Assembly (NCBI GenBank): GCA_905331475.1
Contig: CAJNYU010001792.1
Coordinates: forward strand, 3,738 to 67,737
DNA: 64,000 nucleotides
DNA from: Rotaria socialis
Taxonomy: Eukaryota; Rotifera; Eurotatoria; Philodinida; Philodinidae
Direction: 5' to 3'
In this document: one piece after another, positions 1-11,066 of the stretch
Layout of the letters: the number at the start of each line of letters is the position of its first letter
Numbering within the stretch: position 1 is the stretch's first letter
Notes under the pieces: model-generated
The model's database searches: none
What the model saw: the letters and a program-made list of their open reading frames with translations, nothing else
What the model was told of the DNA's origin: nothing
Translations under genes and position numbers: made by a program

Positions 1-854
1 GGAGCTCCTAAGAATATTAGAAAAGTTGTGCAACAGGATGAAAAGTTAAGAATACTAATAATTTCTATAAAATTAGCGCCGCTATGGCTGAATGGTTAAG
101 ATGTTCGGCACATATCTACAAGATAGTGTGTTCAAACCTCGGCGCCATCATCCATAGAATAACCGTGGACAAGTTACTAACGGCTGTTTTGTCTCGGACC
201 ACCCATCCGATAGCACGCTGATTACATATGACATACATAAAAATATCCTCATGGATAGTATGTGGTTAGTCAGTATGCATGGGAAGCTTAAGTAATTAAG
301 CGGAAGGAACTCTGAGTCAGGCCGGCCTTCTGTCCAGAGCTGCAGCTAGTAATAGTTGTAGGAAAAATATCGGGCTCTTGAAACTGTCTCCGGACAGCAC
401 CCTATACTGAAAGGTAGCCGCAAGGCAAGGGTTTCTTTCTTTCTTTCTTTCTTTCTATAAAATTGCTGTAACCACAGCCACGATTATATATGAGATCTTG
501 AAATCAACTGATATTTAGCCCATATTGCAGAGCTTTATCAACTGTACATAGAATAAAATAATTATGGATCTCCATTCTTTCTTTCGGTTCAAAAATCGAT
601 GTAAAATTTTACTTCCTTGCAACGATTCATACATCCTGTGAAACGAATTTATGAGTCGAAGGAAAGAGCGGAGAGCTATATTTTTTGCTGTGTGCACAGT
701 GCATTAAGCTGTACAAGATGGACTATATATTTGTTGATTTCCCGATCTTATATTTTTTAGTGACAGTGGTTCCCTACAGCAATTTAATAGAAATTAATCG
801 TGTTCTTAACTTTTCATCCTGTTGCACAACTTTTCTAATATTCTTATGAGCTCC
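1..854. mobile_element. Non-autonomous TIR DNA element, interrupted by a SINE
   Basis: Bases 1-74 reappear as the reverse complement at 781-854 with few mismatches; both arms end in a GAGCTCC motif. The left arm resumes after a 378-bp insertion: bases from about 461 (aaattgctgta, then ccac and a later gagatc) match the reverse complement of the right arm inward to about 735. The full terminal inverted repeat is therefore roughly 110 bp, with the left copy split. Without the insertion the element would be about 465 bp. I see no transposase-like reading frame, so it would depend on enzymes made elsewhere. The left outer boundary coincides with the window edge, so the target-site duplication cannot be read. 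Confidence 0.8.
75..452 (+). mobile_element. tRNA-derived SINE nested in the left TIR
   Basis: The head (76-147) resembles a tRNA: GCGCCG at 76-81 can pair with CGGCGC at 140-145, an A-box-like tggctgaatggtt lies at 85-97 and a B-box-like gtgttcaaacc at 128-138. These are the internal RNA polymerase III promoter elements typical of tRNA-derived SINEs. The body is richer in GC than its surroundings, and the 3' end is a CTTT microsatellite tail (431-456). A 12-bp direct repeat, ttctataaaatt, flanks it at 63-74 and 453-464, as expected for a target-site duplication made by LINE machinery. The anticodon arm is degenerate, so it is not a working tRNA gene. Confidence 0.8.
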
Positions 855-1410
855 AATCGATAGAGCTTGAAATACTACACTTATGATCCAAATTTGACGT
901 TGCGACAAGACTTTCTTCATTATCTAGGGAGTTAAATATGATGAGCAGGGTTCAAGTTTTGTCCCGGAATCCCTGTAATTTTTCCATAAGTTACATTTTT
1001 TCGATGTAAAAATTTAAGATTTGCAGAGAACTCAAAATTATCAGTTAGAGGAAATCATTTTGTACTGAAGTTCATCGTTTCGTTATTCTATGAGGGTCCA
1101 AACAATGAAAAATAGGGCCAAGAGATTGGTTCAGACTTTATAAGGAATAAAGGAATTTTCGGAGCACTTATTATGATATTCGCAATCAGTGCCATTAAAT
1201 CTACAATTACATCTGGCTTCGGCTCGTGATAAAACAAATTTTGTTTTCGATGATACTTATGGGGTACCCCAGGCAAAAAAATCGTCAACTTCGAGTTTTG
1301 GGAAACAAAGTTGAAAAAAGTGATCAAGAATGATCCCTAAATATATAACTGATAGAAATAATTCAATTCTGAGGGGAGGCCGCAAAACGGTCTTATCCGC
1401 CCTCCTCCTT
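855..1410. other. Non-coding stretch, nothing recognised
   Basis: AT-rich sequence without a convincing coding frame, RNA gene or repeat boundary. A short GC-richer patch near 1375-1410 leads into the 120-bp tandem repeat. Confidence 0.4.
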
Positions 1411-1650
1411 TTACCGAAAATAATTAATTTCTCAAAAACATATTTTTTACCAAAAACAAATTGAGTAAAAAGTTCTTAAAAACCGATGCCAAATTCGAGT
1501 TCCCCGATCTCGACAATCTTTGGTCAAGCTTTACCGAAATTAATTCTTTCTCAAAAAAAAATATTTTGATCAAAAAATCATCCGGTAAAAAATATCAAAA
1601 ATTGATGCCAGATTCAAGTTCTTCAACCTCGATAACCTACAGTCAAAACG
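1411..1650. repeat. Two tandem copies of a 120-bp unit
   Basis: The segment from 1411 (ttaccgaaaataatt...) recurs from 1531 (ttaccgaaattaatt...), exactly 120 bases later. Both copies share the phrases ctcaaaaa, gatgcca, aattcgag/gattcaag and a ctcgacaat/ctcgataac block in the same order. Identity by eye is roughly three quarters. A plus-strand open frame crosses the unit and the minisatellite that follows but resembles no protein I know. Confidence 0.75.
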
Positions 1651-1707
1651 ATTCCAGCAGCTATTCTGAGCATTTCGTGAAGCTGTTGCATCTACTTTTC
1701 TATTGGA

Positions 1708-1877
1708 TGGAAGTACATGGAAGTAAGATGGGAGTACAAGGGAGTACAAGGGAGTACGATGGAAGTACAATGGAAGTACAAGGAAGTACGAGGGAGTATG
1801 AGAGAAGTACGAGGGAGTACGAGGGAAGTACAAGAGAAGTACAGGTGAGTACAAAGGGAGTACTGAAGTACGGAAGT
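1708..1877. repeat. 10-bp minisatellite (GGRAGTACAA-like)
   Basis: About 15 imperfect copies of a decamer based on ggaagtacaa / gggagtacga run head to tail with occasional shorter units. The array can be read as an open frame (residue patterns such as GSTREYE), which is simply the translated repeat. It directly follows the 120-bp tandem duplication. Confidence 0.85.
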
Positions 1878-3234
1878 CGCGCTTTTCCCCCCTTGATATA
1901 AGCAAATATTGCATCAATCGAAACAAAAAAACATGAATCAAGTTTTCGTACTGACAGAAAAAATAGCTTCAACATATTAAAAAGGTATGGATATGTGTAT
2001 GTTGAATTCATTGAGACAAAGTCTCGAAAACAGAAAAGTAAAAAAAGATTATATTTCTGAATATAAATAATATATCAATGAAAATTGTTGTTGGTATTTT
2101 TTAATTTGATTTAATAGATGTATTTACACACAATGATAATTACAGTTCATTATGCAGTGATGAGACAGGAATTTTAGACACGAGTGTAACGAACAACTTG
2201 ATTAGAGTAGCTTGTGCCACTCTCGGCAATAGTGTTTATTAGGCTACTTCAAGTTATCCAAAGTGTAACGACAAAACTAGAGTGTCGCCTATGCCCGTCG
2301 GCAGGATGGTGTATTGTGTCATCTGACATATCCAGAGTGTAACAACTTCATACATAACGCACGTATATATAGGAGAGAGATACATTAGAACAATGGAAAG
2401 AGAACAGAAAGAGAAGGAAGGAGAATCATCGAAGCGTGCCATCAATATCGGCACAACGAGGAGGAGAACAACAATTTCTTTACAATCATTGTCCATGTAT
2501 AGTTCAAAAGGGAATGGAAAATTTTGAATAAAAAACGATTTCATTGAACAAAGGTGATTTCAACTGATTCTGTATCGATTAATACGATTCGTGTACGAGA
2601 GAAAGTTTATATATTCTTATAGTTCATAATTTTAGAAATTGAGACTTCTAAGTACTCTGTAAATGAAGTTCGAATAATGTGGAATTTTACTCAAGTCAAC
2701 ATCAATGATTTTATCTTATGTTTTTTATGCAAGTCAACTTTTTTCATGTAGTTTACAAGATTTTTGTTTCTAAATTAGGCAATGCCCTATAGTCATCATC
2801 ATTTCAACTTTCATAACATGTTAGTAAAGAATAATAATCTAGAAAAGTTTAGACTCCAGCAAAGAAAACATCATGAAAAACAATTTTGAAACTTAGAAAC
2901 TTTCTATTGCTTTTATCGAGAAGATCTAGCAGGTCCTGATATAGATTCAAATTAAAGAAAAACTAAAAATTGGAATATCACTCAAATGTAATATATTATA
3001 GATTATATACATAAATTGATTGAATAATTCAATCACTGTTTTTATTAAACTTCAAATTGTTTGTTTCGCCAAGAATTAGACATGACCAAATACATGGAAG
3101 ATGTCATATTTTAGATAATATTGTGGGTCAGCTAATGCTGAGAACATTGGCAACATTAAAGTTAAGAGTTCAGAAAACGACTTATTCTCAATAAGCTGTG
3201 AGAAAGGTAGCATGATTTATGAATGATCTCTTAC
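1878..3234. other. Non-coding, with a weak ~75-bp tandem repeat
   Basis: No gene is supported. The motif agtgtaac followed by gac/aac occurs at 2183, 2262 and 2336, and the intervening sequences (2183-2261 and 2262-2335) align loosely, sharing gtgt-t-ta-tg and tatcca-agtgtaac phrases. This suggests an old tandem duplication of a 74-79 bp unit. Confidence 0.4.
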
Positions 3235-3332
3235 TTGTTGATAGGAAATTATTGAACGACAGTAGACCACCTTTTGAATCTAGTAGATTCTGAAAATCTT
3301 CTTTGCTCATTCCCTGACCACGATAAACGGTA
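3235..3332 (-). pseudogene. ADP-ribosyltransferase (ART) exon remnant
   Basis: On the minus strand this reads TVYRGQGMSKEDF followed by KGGLLSFNNFLSTS. That combination, an R near the start of a strand followed by a Ser-Thr-Ser motif, is the core of arginine-specific (R-S-E class) mono-ADP-ribosyltransferases, a family I recognise in rotifers. The exon ends at a good donor (gtaaga) at 3234. Its 5' side runs straight into a 10-bp minisatellite and an ambiguous base (N at 3333), and I found neither a downstream exon carrying the catalytic E-x-E motif nor an upstream one. I therefore call it a remnant. An intact gene hidden behind an assembly fault is possible but less likely. Confidence 0.55.
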
Positions 3333-3333
3333 N

Positions 3334-3411
3334 GGAATGGCTGGGAATGGCTAGGAATGGCTGGGAATGGCTGGGAATGGCTGGGAATGGCAAGGAATGC
3401 CAGGGAATGCC
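3334..3411. repeat. 10-bp minisatellite (GGGAATGGCT)
   Basis: Seven to eight copies of a decamer, gggaatggct, decaying to ggaatgcca on the right. It adjoins the N at 3333, a likely sign of assembly difficulty. The right flank (about 3400-3451: gaatgcccgaatgagtttttccccc and onward) has a diverged copy at 59431-59487. Confidence 0.85.
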
Positions 3412-6098
3412 CGAATGAGTTTTTCCCCCTTGGAATAATATTTAATACACACTGCACAACCTTTACTACTACTACTATAGGTCTAGATAGAAAAGACAGA
3501 ATGAATTTCACCTCGAAAACATTGCCATGTGAGTAATTGCTAATGACTTCGAAATCATTGTTTGTGCTAGATCAGGAATTTCTTTTGTAACAACTTAACT
3601 CGTCGCCTAAAGTAAAAATAAGTTTATTAAATAATAAAAGTACAAGCACACATACTTCTGGTGTAATAAATTTGAACAATGCTTCCTAGAATTAAGAAAT
3701 AAATCAGATCAACTTAACATTTAAAAGATAAAAGCTACATGCATTGACATGCAGCTGGTCCTGAATGATCTTTTGTTGGATAATCATAACCAGGGGTACT
3801 CATTGGAATAAACTAAAATATATTTATAGTCAGTTATTCGTTTGAGTTAAGGAATGAATATGTGAAATATATAAATATTTGACCAGAGGAAAATAAATAA
3901 ATTCTTATCAAGCACGTATACACGATCATAGAATTCTTCTAAACAAAAACAAACGTAAGAATAAAACATAGTTGATTGTATAACATACGAAATCGATCCT
4001 CTAATTTTTGTGTTTTTCTTTTTTCACCATGCAATTCATATAATTTGTTTCTAAGAATTTGAAACAGGATAGAAGTTCAATAATACCTGATTTTATCTAC
4101 ATATATGAAAATCATGATAGAATTGAATTTATTTGAGAGGAAAAAGAAATCGCTTGTTCAAATTTTCAATTCCTATTGGAGCTTATTTTACACAGTCATT
4201 TTCAACAATCGATGTTGCTTCATCAATAGACAGAAGAACATCATATTGTTGTTTAAGCTCACTATTCGAATGAATATGACGTTGTAATTCAGCATCGGTT
4301 TGTTGAGAAAAGAAGTCGATCTGATAATGATTGATTACGACTCGTTAAAAGGTTTGTTCACCCTTTTTGTTCAGCAATTTGCGTTAATTTATCAACTATT
4401 TCAAGATTATCTTTAGCATAAATATGAGATACGGATTTAGCTTTGTTATGAAGGAAAGATGGGTCTTATATGCTCTACGATTGTCACCTGTAATGAATTT
4501 ACTTCATTCATTTATTAAAATATTGCCCAAAAAATTAAGATCTGAAGTATATGTAGAACAGATTGCGATTGATACACATCAATTATCATTGATCGAATTG
4601 ATTCACTGTAGATTTCTAGATTAAAGCAAACTGATGGAAAAGTCTCTTCTACTAGTCATTATATGATGTCGGAAAGAAAGAAAAACATTGACTGGCATCA
4701 ATAAATCATTATAGTGTATTATTCTATCAGCTGAGTTAAGTTCCTAGGTTATATGAAGATTGACAGAAAAGGCAGTCTCTACCTGTTGACTCAGATCAGT
4801 AGTTGTGTATATTTACTGATTAAATTCGAGTCTTTGTTATTTGTTGATTATGACAGAAAGTTTTACAAACATAGATAGATCTTTCTTTATTTATACCATT
4901 TGATTTTTAGAAAATTCTTCATCATAATTTCATATAAAACTTTCTCTTATTGGTACTAAAATCGAAAACTTTTACGAAAACATTCGCATACTATTAACTA
5001 TTTTAATCTCTATATTTTGCGTGTGGGTATGGAATTTTGACAAAAAGATCACCTACATAGTTTCTACAGAGATTTGTAAAGATTTGAGGCCTACATTTTT
5101 TTATCAGGATGTGAATAAACAAAAGATCCTCACACTCTCAATCAAACTGAAATCGAATATCTACACCAAACAATTTTAATAATTTTTTCTATTTTGAAAA
5201 GAACCAATCGATGATTAACAACTCGAGCAAAAGCACTAAAAATTCTTATCAAAATCAAATTAAATTTATGAATTAGAAAAAAAAACATTAAATGCATTTA
5301 TTCAAAACAAAATGGATGGTGACGAAAACGATGAAAGAAAAACTTTTGTTCGACATATAACAGAAGAAAAAGTATTATTATTATTATTCAATGATTTCGA
5401 TACAAAACGATTTCTGAAATGCTTTGCCTTTTGTTATCTAATTGTATGTTTGTCAGCATCATTTTTATTATGATTTCCAGTCACAATAACTATTCTCTTT
5501 GGATGATCAGAATTAATGTAACGAACAGTAGTCATAATATGTTCCTCCAGGAGGTCTACAAGATATTGTTTCTTGACATCAAATTTGCTGGCGATTGTAA
5601 ATAGCAAACACACGTACTACTCTCGGTTGGCTGTTCGTAACTGATACGCTCTCTATCATTTCTCATCGATTGTTAGAGAACGTTTTTCGAAGACGCTGAA
5701 GTCAAATGTTTTCGAATTTTTTCGACTTATGACTATTTTAAAATATTCTTGATGAGTGCAAGCAGCGCTTCATCCATGAATCAGCAACTATGAATGCAAA
5801 CTCATCAGAAAACTGTCATGAGTAAGTCCGCGCGGCGATTAAGTGTGTTCGATGTGGGCAAGTTGCTACGCATTGATGGAGCTCTCTTACGAATAAATAT
5901 TGCGATGTCTTTTTTCAGACTCGATCATAGGCGGCGAAACGTTTTGAATTTAGGCGAGGCTCAAATTTTTTTCAACGAACGATAAAAAGTCGATATTTGG
6001 AGAGAAGATAGACTTTTAAAATTCGTTGTCACAGCTTTAATTGAAAAAGTTTTCTGGATTGATCCATTTATATGGCTGCAGAACAATCGAAAATTTTG
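3412..6098. other. Non-coding stretch, nothing recognised
   Basis: Very AT-rich sequence. The longest open frames (60-66 codons) look like chance frames, with no recognisable motifs or plausible splice-linked continuations. Confidence 0.4.
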
Positions 6099-6272
6099 TT
6101 CCTAGTCAAGAATCACTTAACGCATCCCCAGAGTCCCCACCAATTTTGGATTTTTTAGAAGGGTCTGTCATGAGTTCCCGAGGAGTTAAGAAAAATTTGA
6201 AAACTTTCTATCGCGTCGAGGACTCACGACAGGGACTGTCTGAGGATTCATTAGGTGATTCTCAACTAGGGA
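6099..6272. mobile_element. Foldback (inverted-repeat) element
   Basis: The left arm, from 6099 (ttcctagtcaagaatcac...), matches the reverse complement of the right arm ending at 6272 (tccctagttgagaatcac...) over about 40 bases at roughly 75-80% identity. A second inner pair, ggtctgtcatgagttcccgag (left, about 6163) against the reverse complement of ctcgaggactcacgacag... (right, about 6216), extends the fold. It looks like a small foldback MITE. An open frame runs through it by chance. I cannot define a target-site duplication. Confidence 0.6.
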
Positions 6273-7458
6273 CGATACTATCAAAATTTTTATTTACTTA
6301 TCAACATAAGCATAAAAAAATCTGAAACTTTGACTAAAGCAAACATATCATAAGTACAAAAACTATTGTTCATACCCAGTAACGTCTTTTCTCTAGTTTT
6401 TTGCAATACACTCAGAACAAATGCTCTTCATGTCTAACTGATCTAGTTTCCCTTAATGAATATGAGAAATAAAGGCATGATTAAAGCGTTGCTGTGTCAT
6501 TATTGATCGTAAATATGTTTTTATTCCATTTATAACACTGAAGCATCTCTGAGCCGTAGCCGTTGAAGTGAGATTTGTTAACTATAAATGCAATAATTTA
6601 CAATATTTATGAAACAGTTTTCCTAATATATTGTAAGTTACGTAAATCACGACGAAATCTGTATTCTTTTCAAATATCTGAGCCTTCCCAAGCCTAATGG
6701 CTCCGCCGCCTATGCTCGAGTATGAACAGACTTCAAGTTTTTGTTTGATTCTGAATTTGTTTATATCCGGGTGATTGAATACGGCCGCTAGATACGGGTC
6801 GTGAGCAAATGGTCTATGACTCCATCTGGGTAGACGCGAAGAAAAACACTAGTGAACACAATTGACTTAATATTTTAGAGGAATCTAGAGATACACTGAT
6901 ATCAAAAGTCGCGGTAAATCTTGGTCAGCCTCAGACATGTTTGCATTCAACATTGAATACGCTCGATCTTCCTTTTGATTTCAGTTTTCTTCCTGGTAAG
7001 ATATGCACAGTATGAGCATAGAAAGATTGAATCAACTTTCAGAATGGCACATATCACGCAAAAATTCCTATTAGTTCTTGTTATTCGACTACAATGTGTG
7101 TGTTTGATTTCGACTCAAATCTTTGTTTTATGAATTTTGCTTAACAAAAATTGAGCATCATTAAAATAAAGAACCTCATCGTCATATAAATCTTCTGCTA
7201 TTATCTGTATCAGTAGTTGATTTGTTCTGTTTATAAAATCAAAGACGATTCAATGATTGCTAAACGCTATGTATATCTCTTTAAATCGATTGTTTATTCT
7301 TTCTCTAATCCAACTGACAAATGAAAATTAAACTAAATTTCTTTTTATTTATTATTTAGCAATCAAACTCTTCTTTGTCGAAACATCGGAAGCGACTTGC
7401 TGTTCAATCTTCTCTTATTATTTGCTTTATTGAAATAAAAATTCAACGAAAATAATAT
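6273..7458. other. Non-coding stretch, nothing recognised
   Basis: No gene, RNA or repeat recognised. It includes a slightly GC-richer patch at 6690-6830 (gctccgccgcctatgctcg). Confidence 0.4.
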
Positions 7459-8794
7459 TTACAATAAAGGAAAATATTGGTGAAAAGTTTTTGGAGATAC
7501 AAACGGCTCGCTTACACAAAGACTGGTCAATTTACTACAAGTGAGACGTGTAGCATCGTTGGTAAAATTGTTTGTGACTAGTGCGAGTGATTCGTAGCCG
7601 ATTGTAAGGTCCAACAAACAAGGCAAATGATAATGTTCAGCGACGAGAAACTGTTCAGCATAATCTGTATGAGCAGAATCAAGGTTGAGAATGATAAGAT
7701 GAGAAAATGTAATCAATGTCTTGGATAGTTGCTTATCTTTCTGTGATGCATCATTGAATATAATCAATTGTTTCAGCAGAAAAAAACTTTGAGAGATGAC
7801 TTTAAAGAAGTTATGCTCAAATGGGTAGAGGTCCGCCATCATCAAAGATAGAACACTATCAAACATGCCACCTTGAAAAGAATTGCTTAAAGAGCAAAAA
7901 TTTTCGAATTGATACGGAAGTGAATAGATGTGGCATTCATCTTCACTTTCTCTTGTTGTGAAAGTTTCAACAAGTGAACTAACTGGTCCATATTGTTTTC
8001 TGGTGAAACTACGTTGGATATCTTCATTCGAAGAAAAAGCAATTTCAATATTCTTCTTGTCTACACATGTATCTATATTCCAACTGAATTTGTTTAATCG
8101 CGGCATATAAAAAAGAATATCATCATATAATTGAATGCCATCAATATAATTAATTCTTGTTACTTATTATCATTGACAGATATAACATTAGTTCTTCAAG
8201 ATTTATCATCCGTCGAAGTAATGAAGTTATCGATAGTTCCTAATGTATGTGCAATTACTTTTACATGTATAATCAATTTCGATAAACAATTGAAACGTCC
8301 ATCAAATAGATAAAGACAATCATCGAAAGTTGCCACATTAATTTTCAATGACGTCAACGTTGAAGATTTACTTAAAGTTAAAACCAAAGTAAATATAGCC
8401 GAAAGAGTTTGAGGAGATGACGTTGCTGGTTCATCGTTGAGATCAATTTTAAGATATGTTATTTGTTCAATAAGAAGCTGGTGAAGAATTGTACTACCTT
8501 GTATTCACAAACAAACAAAAACAGGAAAACGATTATTGACTTCTCTCGAATTATTTCACTGCTGTATTAGAATTTAAATAGTTTACTTGTTAAGTAATTG
8601 AGAAGTACTTCTTCTGGAAAATCCATAAGTATTAATGAGTAAAGTCATATTAAAATTACGAATATAGAATGGATCAAATACTAATTGAGCAAACCGTTGA
8701 TTAACATCCACAAGTGAATACAAAACATCGATCAAATTATATTGAGATGATTGTTATTCGAAATGTTCATGTCTAATACACTCAGTTCAATCAT
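7459..8794 (-). pseudogene. F-box/LRR family pseudogene (bdelloid-expanded family)
   Basis: This is a relic of the F-box/leucine-rich protein family that I recognise as expanded in bdelloids; such proteins would be substrate receptors of SCF ubiquitin ligases. From 8794 the minus strand reads an F-box-like start (MIELSVLDM), then after a frameshift near 8755 a clear family stretch, VLYSLVDVNQRFAQLVFDPF. A plausible intron (about 8590-8503) leads to LRR-like sequence. After a stop near 8196 a block seems to be missing, then EELMLYLSM continues. A further +1 shift precedes YIDGIQLYDDI and an intact C-terminal frame of 215 codons (7459-8106), including HTDYAEQFL and TNNFTNDATRL. At least three disruptions argue for a dead gene. 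A badly assembled live gene is the alternative. Confidence 0.75.
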
Positions 8795-8840
8795 CTTAGT
8801 TTATATTGACATACCTTTTTTCTCATTACTGTCTGAGAGA

Positions 8841-8898
8841 GGGTGTGGGTGTGTATTTTCTTAATATATATCCACACCCACACCCACACCCCACACCC
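8841..8898. repeat. Inverted telomere-like repeats (TGTGGG / CCCACA)
   Basis: The left arm, gggtgtgggtgtgt (8841-8854), faces the right arm at 8872-8898, which is about four copies of CCCACA. A 17-base AT spacer separates them. TGTGGG is the telomeric repeat I recall for bdelloid rotifers, so these are interstitial telomere-like tracts in opposite orientations. They can also fold into a 12-bp hairpin. Confidence 0.75.
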
Positions 8899-9094
8899 TA
8901 ATAATCTTGCTATGAAAGATGTTAAATATTTCGAAATCAGGGTATTGGTTTTAATTCGAATATATGTATATTACTAGATTTTCTTTTCACAATGTTGTAG
9001 TCAAAAATTGAATAATGTTTCAAAAATATTCACGATATTACAAAGAACGAAAACAAAATGAATCGGAAGAAAAGAGAACAGCTCGTATTTGCTT

Positions 9095-11066
9095 CTAACT
9101 TTCATTACGTTGCACATTTTCATCTGTATTTGATTCATATCCTTTATTCATAATACCATTATCAACAGGAGACATTGTTGAACTATGTAAATCACACGTT
9201 GCTTGCTAAGAAGAAACAAAAAATAAATCAATATATTTGATAGAAAAGTCTTCGATCTATTTTGTCAGTTCTAGCAAGCATCAGTATTTTTTGGTTAACT
9301 CAAAAGCCGTTGTCGGCTTGACCCCGTCGATAAACATGTAGTTGTTTCCTGTAAATAAAATAGATTTCGCTTCATTGTTTTTCTTGATTTATTTCGATGT
9401 CTCTTATATATTATTTTTTTTACTCGAAATAAAAACTTACTTTAAGATCTCGCCCTTTGGTTTCAATTGGTAGTAAATATCCAGCAATAGCTGCCATTGC
9501 TGTAGCTAGAATATAAACACCTATAGCTCCTTCGAATGTTTGTTTTATTAAAACTTGAGCCAAATATGGAGTTATCATAGCACCAATTCTTGCCATTGAT
9601 GATGCACATCCAATAGCAATAGCACGTATCACAGTTGGATAAACTTCCAGTGTATAGAGATACAATAAACTAAATTGAGAATTAATAAACATTCGTGCTA
9701 TAAATGTTATTGAATTAATAACCCATGGTTGATGACGAGGCGTTATAAGAAATAAAGTAAAACAAAGTGATGCACAAGTAAAATTAATCATACATGTAGT
9801 CCGACGATCAAAACGTGATAGAAAAAATAATAATAATGGTATACCGAACATTTCACCAAATGTTGTAAATATTAATGATTTATAATCATCAGTAGTTAAC
9901 ATTTTACATCTGGTTGATTTCAATGTCATTAAGTCTCTCTGATCATTCATCAATGTCATCAATGATGTATTTATTAAAATTAAACCATAATAAGTCATTG
10001 CTACTGTCATCCACATAAATGCTAGTAGACACGATGTTCGTTTCAGATTTACATGAAACAATTGTTTAACAGATCCACATTCATCCTAAAAATGACAAAG
10101 CAGATATTAAACAAAGTTTCATCCTGTGTACAACTATCCTCCAGAAACTAACTTTAGCATTAATATCGACAAGTTTGCCTTGTGGTAACGAATGCTTGTT
10201 TGTTAACGCTATTGTTTTCAATACATCTTCCGCTTTTTCTTGTCGACCACTAGCAACATAATATCGAGGTGATTCTGGTACAAACTAAATTAACAAAAAA
10301 AGAAGGAAAATATTAAATTCTTTTATTTGAAAAATAAATATTTTATACTTACATACATACAAAAAGCAACTACCGATATTGGTAAGGCTGAAAGAATTGT
10401 TAATACACGCCAACCATAGATTGGCACAATAAACATTGCCATCAGATATTCAAAAATGCTGCCCAATGACCAAAATAATTCAATAACAATTATAATTGTT
10501 GCACGTGTAGATGATGGTAAATATTCAAGCATTAATGTAGATCTATTTATAAAAGTATTTCTAAGAAATGGCTCTCCATTGTTTCTTTTTACTCACCCTT
10601 GAGCAGCACCCGATAGAGCAAATCCAACAAGTGTTCTTGCTAAAAGCATCCAATAGTAATTGGGTGCAAATGCTGTCAGTAGTCCAAAAATCGTATTTAA
10701 TATTGCACTTAGAAAAATAACTCGTCGTCTGCCATATTTATCTGCTAAAATACCGAATAGAAATGCTCCACACATCATACCAGCAAAAACACCCTAGAAG
10801 AACTTTTTGATAACATTTAAATAAAGAAAAATAATTTCTCTTACAGTAGTTAGTGAAGCTATTTGAATTTCTGTTACATCAGACCAATAACATGTTAATG
10901 CTGGTCCAAGAATAGCCAAAAGCATCATTTCTACTGCATCGGCCATGGAACAAAAACCGAGTATAGAAATTAAACGCCATTGAAATCTTCCCAAACCAAT
11001 ATGATTAATACATTCTTCGAGAGTATAAGTTATATTTTTATCAGTTTGTTTATTACTAATTTTCAT
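9095..11066 (-). CDS. SVOP: SVOP-like major facilitator transporter
   Basis: Six exons, in transcript order 11066-10845, 10793-10597, 10542-10353, 10284-10153, 10085-9441 and 9205-9095, give 498 residues with all phases consistent. The product is a 12-helix MFS membrane protein closest to synaptic vesicle 2-related protein. Landmarks are the N-terminal LGRFQWRL, SMADAVEMM in helix 1, the loop 2-3 signature ADKYGRRRV, FVPESPRYY after helix 6, EVYPTVIRA in the second half, and the C-terminal PIETKGRDL. The substrate is unknown in this family; vertebrate SVOP is on synaptic vesicles. The last intron (9206-9440) is long and the final exon encodes a polar tail. The gene lies head to head with DOT1L, 414 bp apart, so the two may share a promoter region. 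Confidence 0.92.

Noticed and set aside
76-147. Functional tRNA gene
   Set aside because: Acceptor-like pairing and A/B boxes are present, but the anticodon arm does not form a normal 5-bp stem with a 7-base loop, and a SINE body and tail follow.
515-697. 60-codon minus-strand frame inside the TIR element
   Set aside because: Lies within the non-coding centre of the element; no protein similarity recognised and composition is that of chance AT-rich frames.
1461-1901. 146-codon plus-strand frame
   Set aside because: It is the translation of the 120-bp duplication and decamer minisatellite; repeat translation rather than a gene.
8841-8898. CRISPR-like or rho-independent terminator structure
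   Set aside because: The genome is clearly eukaryotic, and the hexamer periodicity explains the hairpin.
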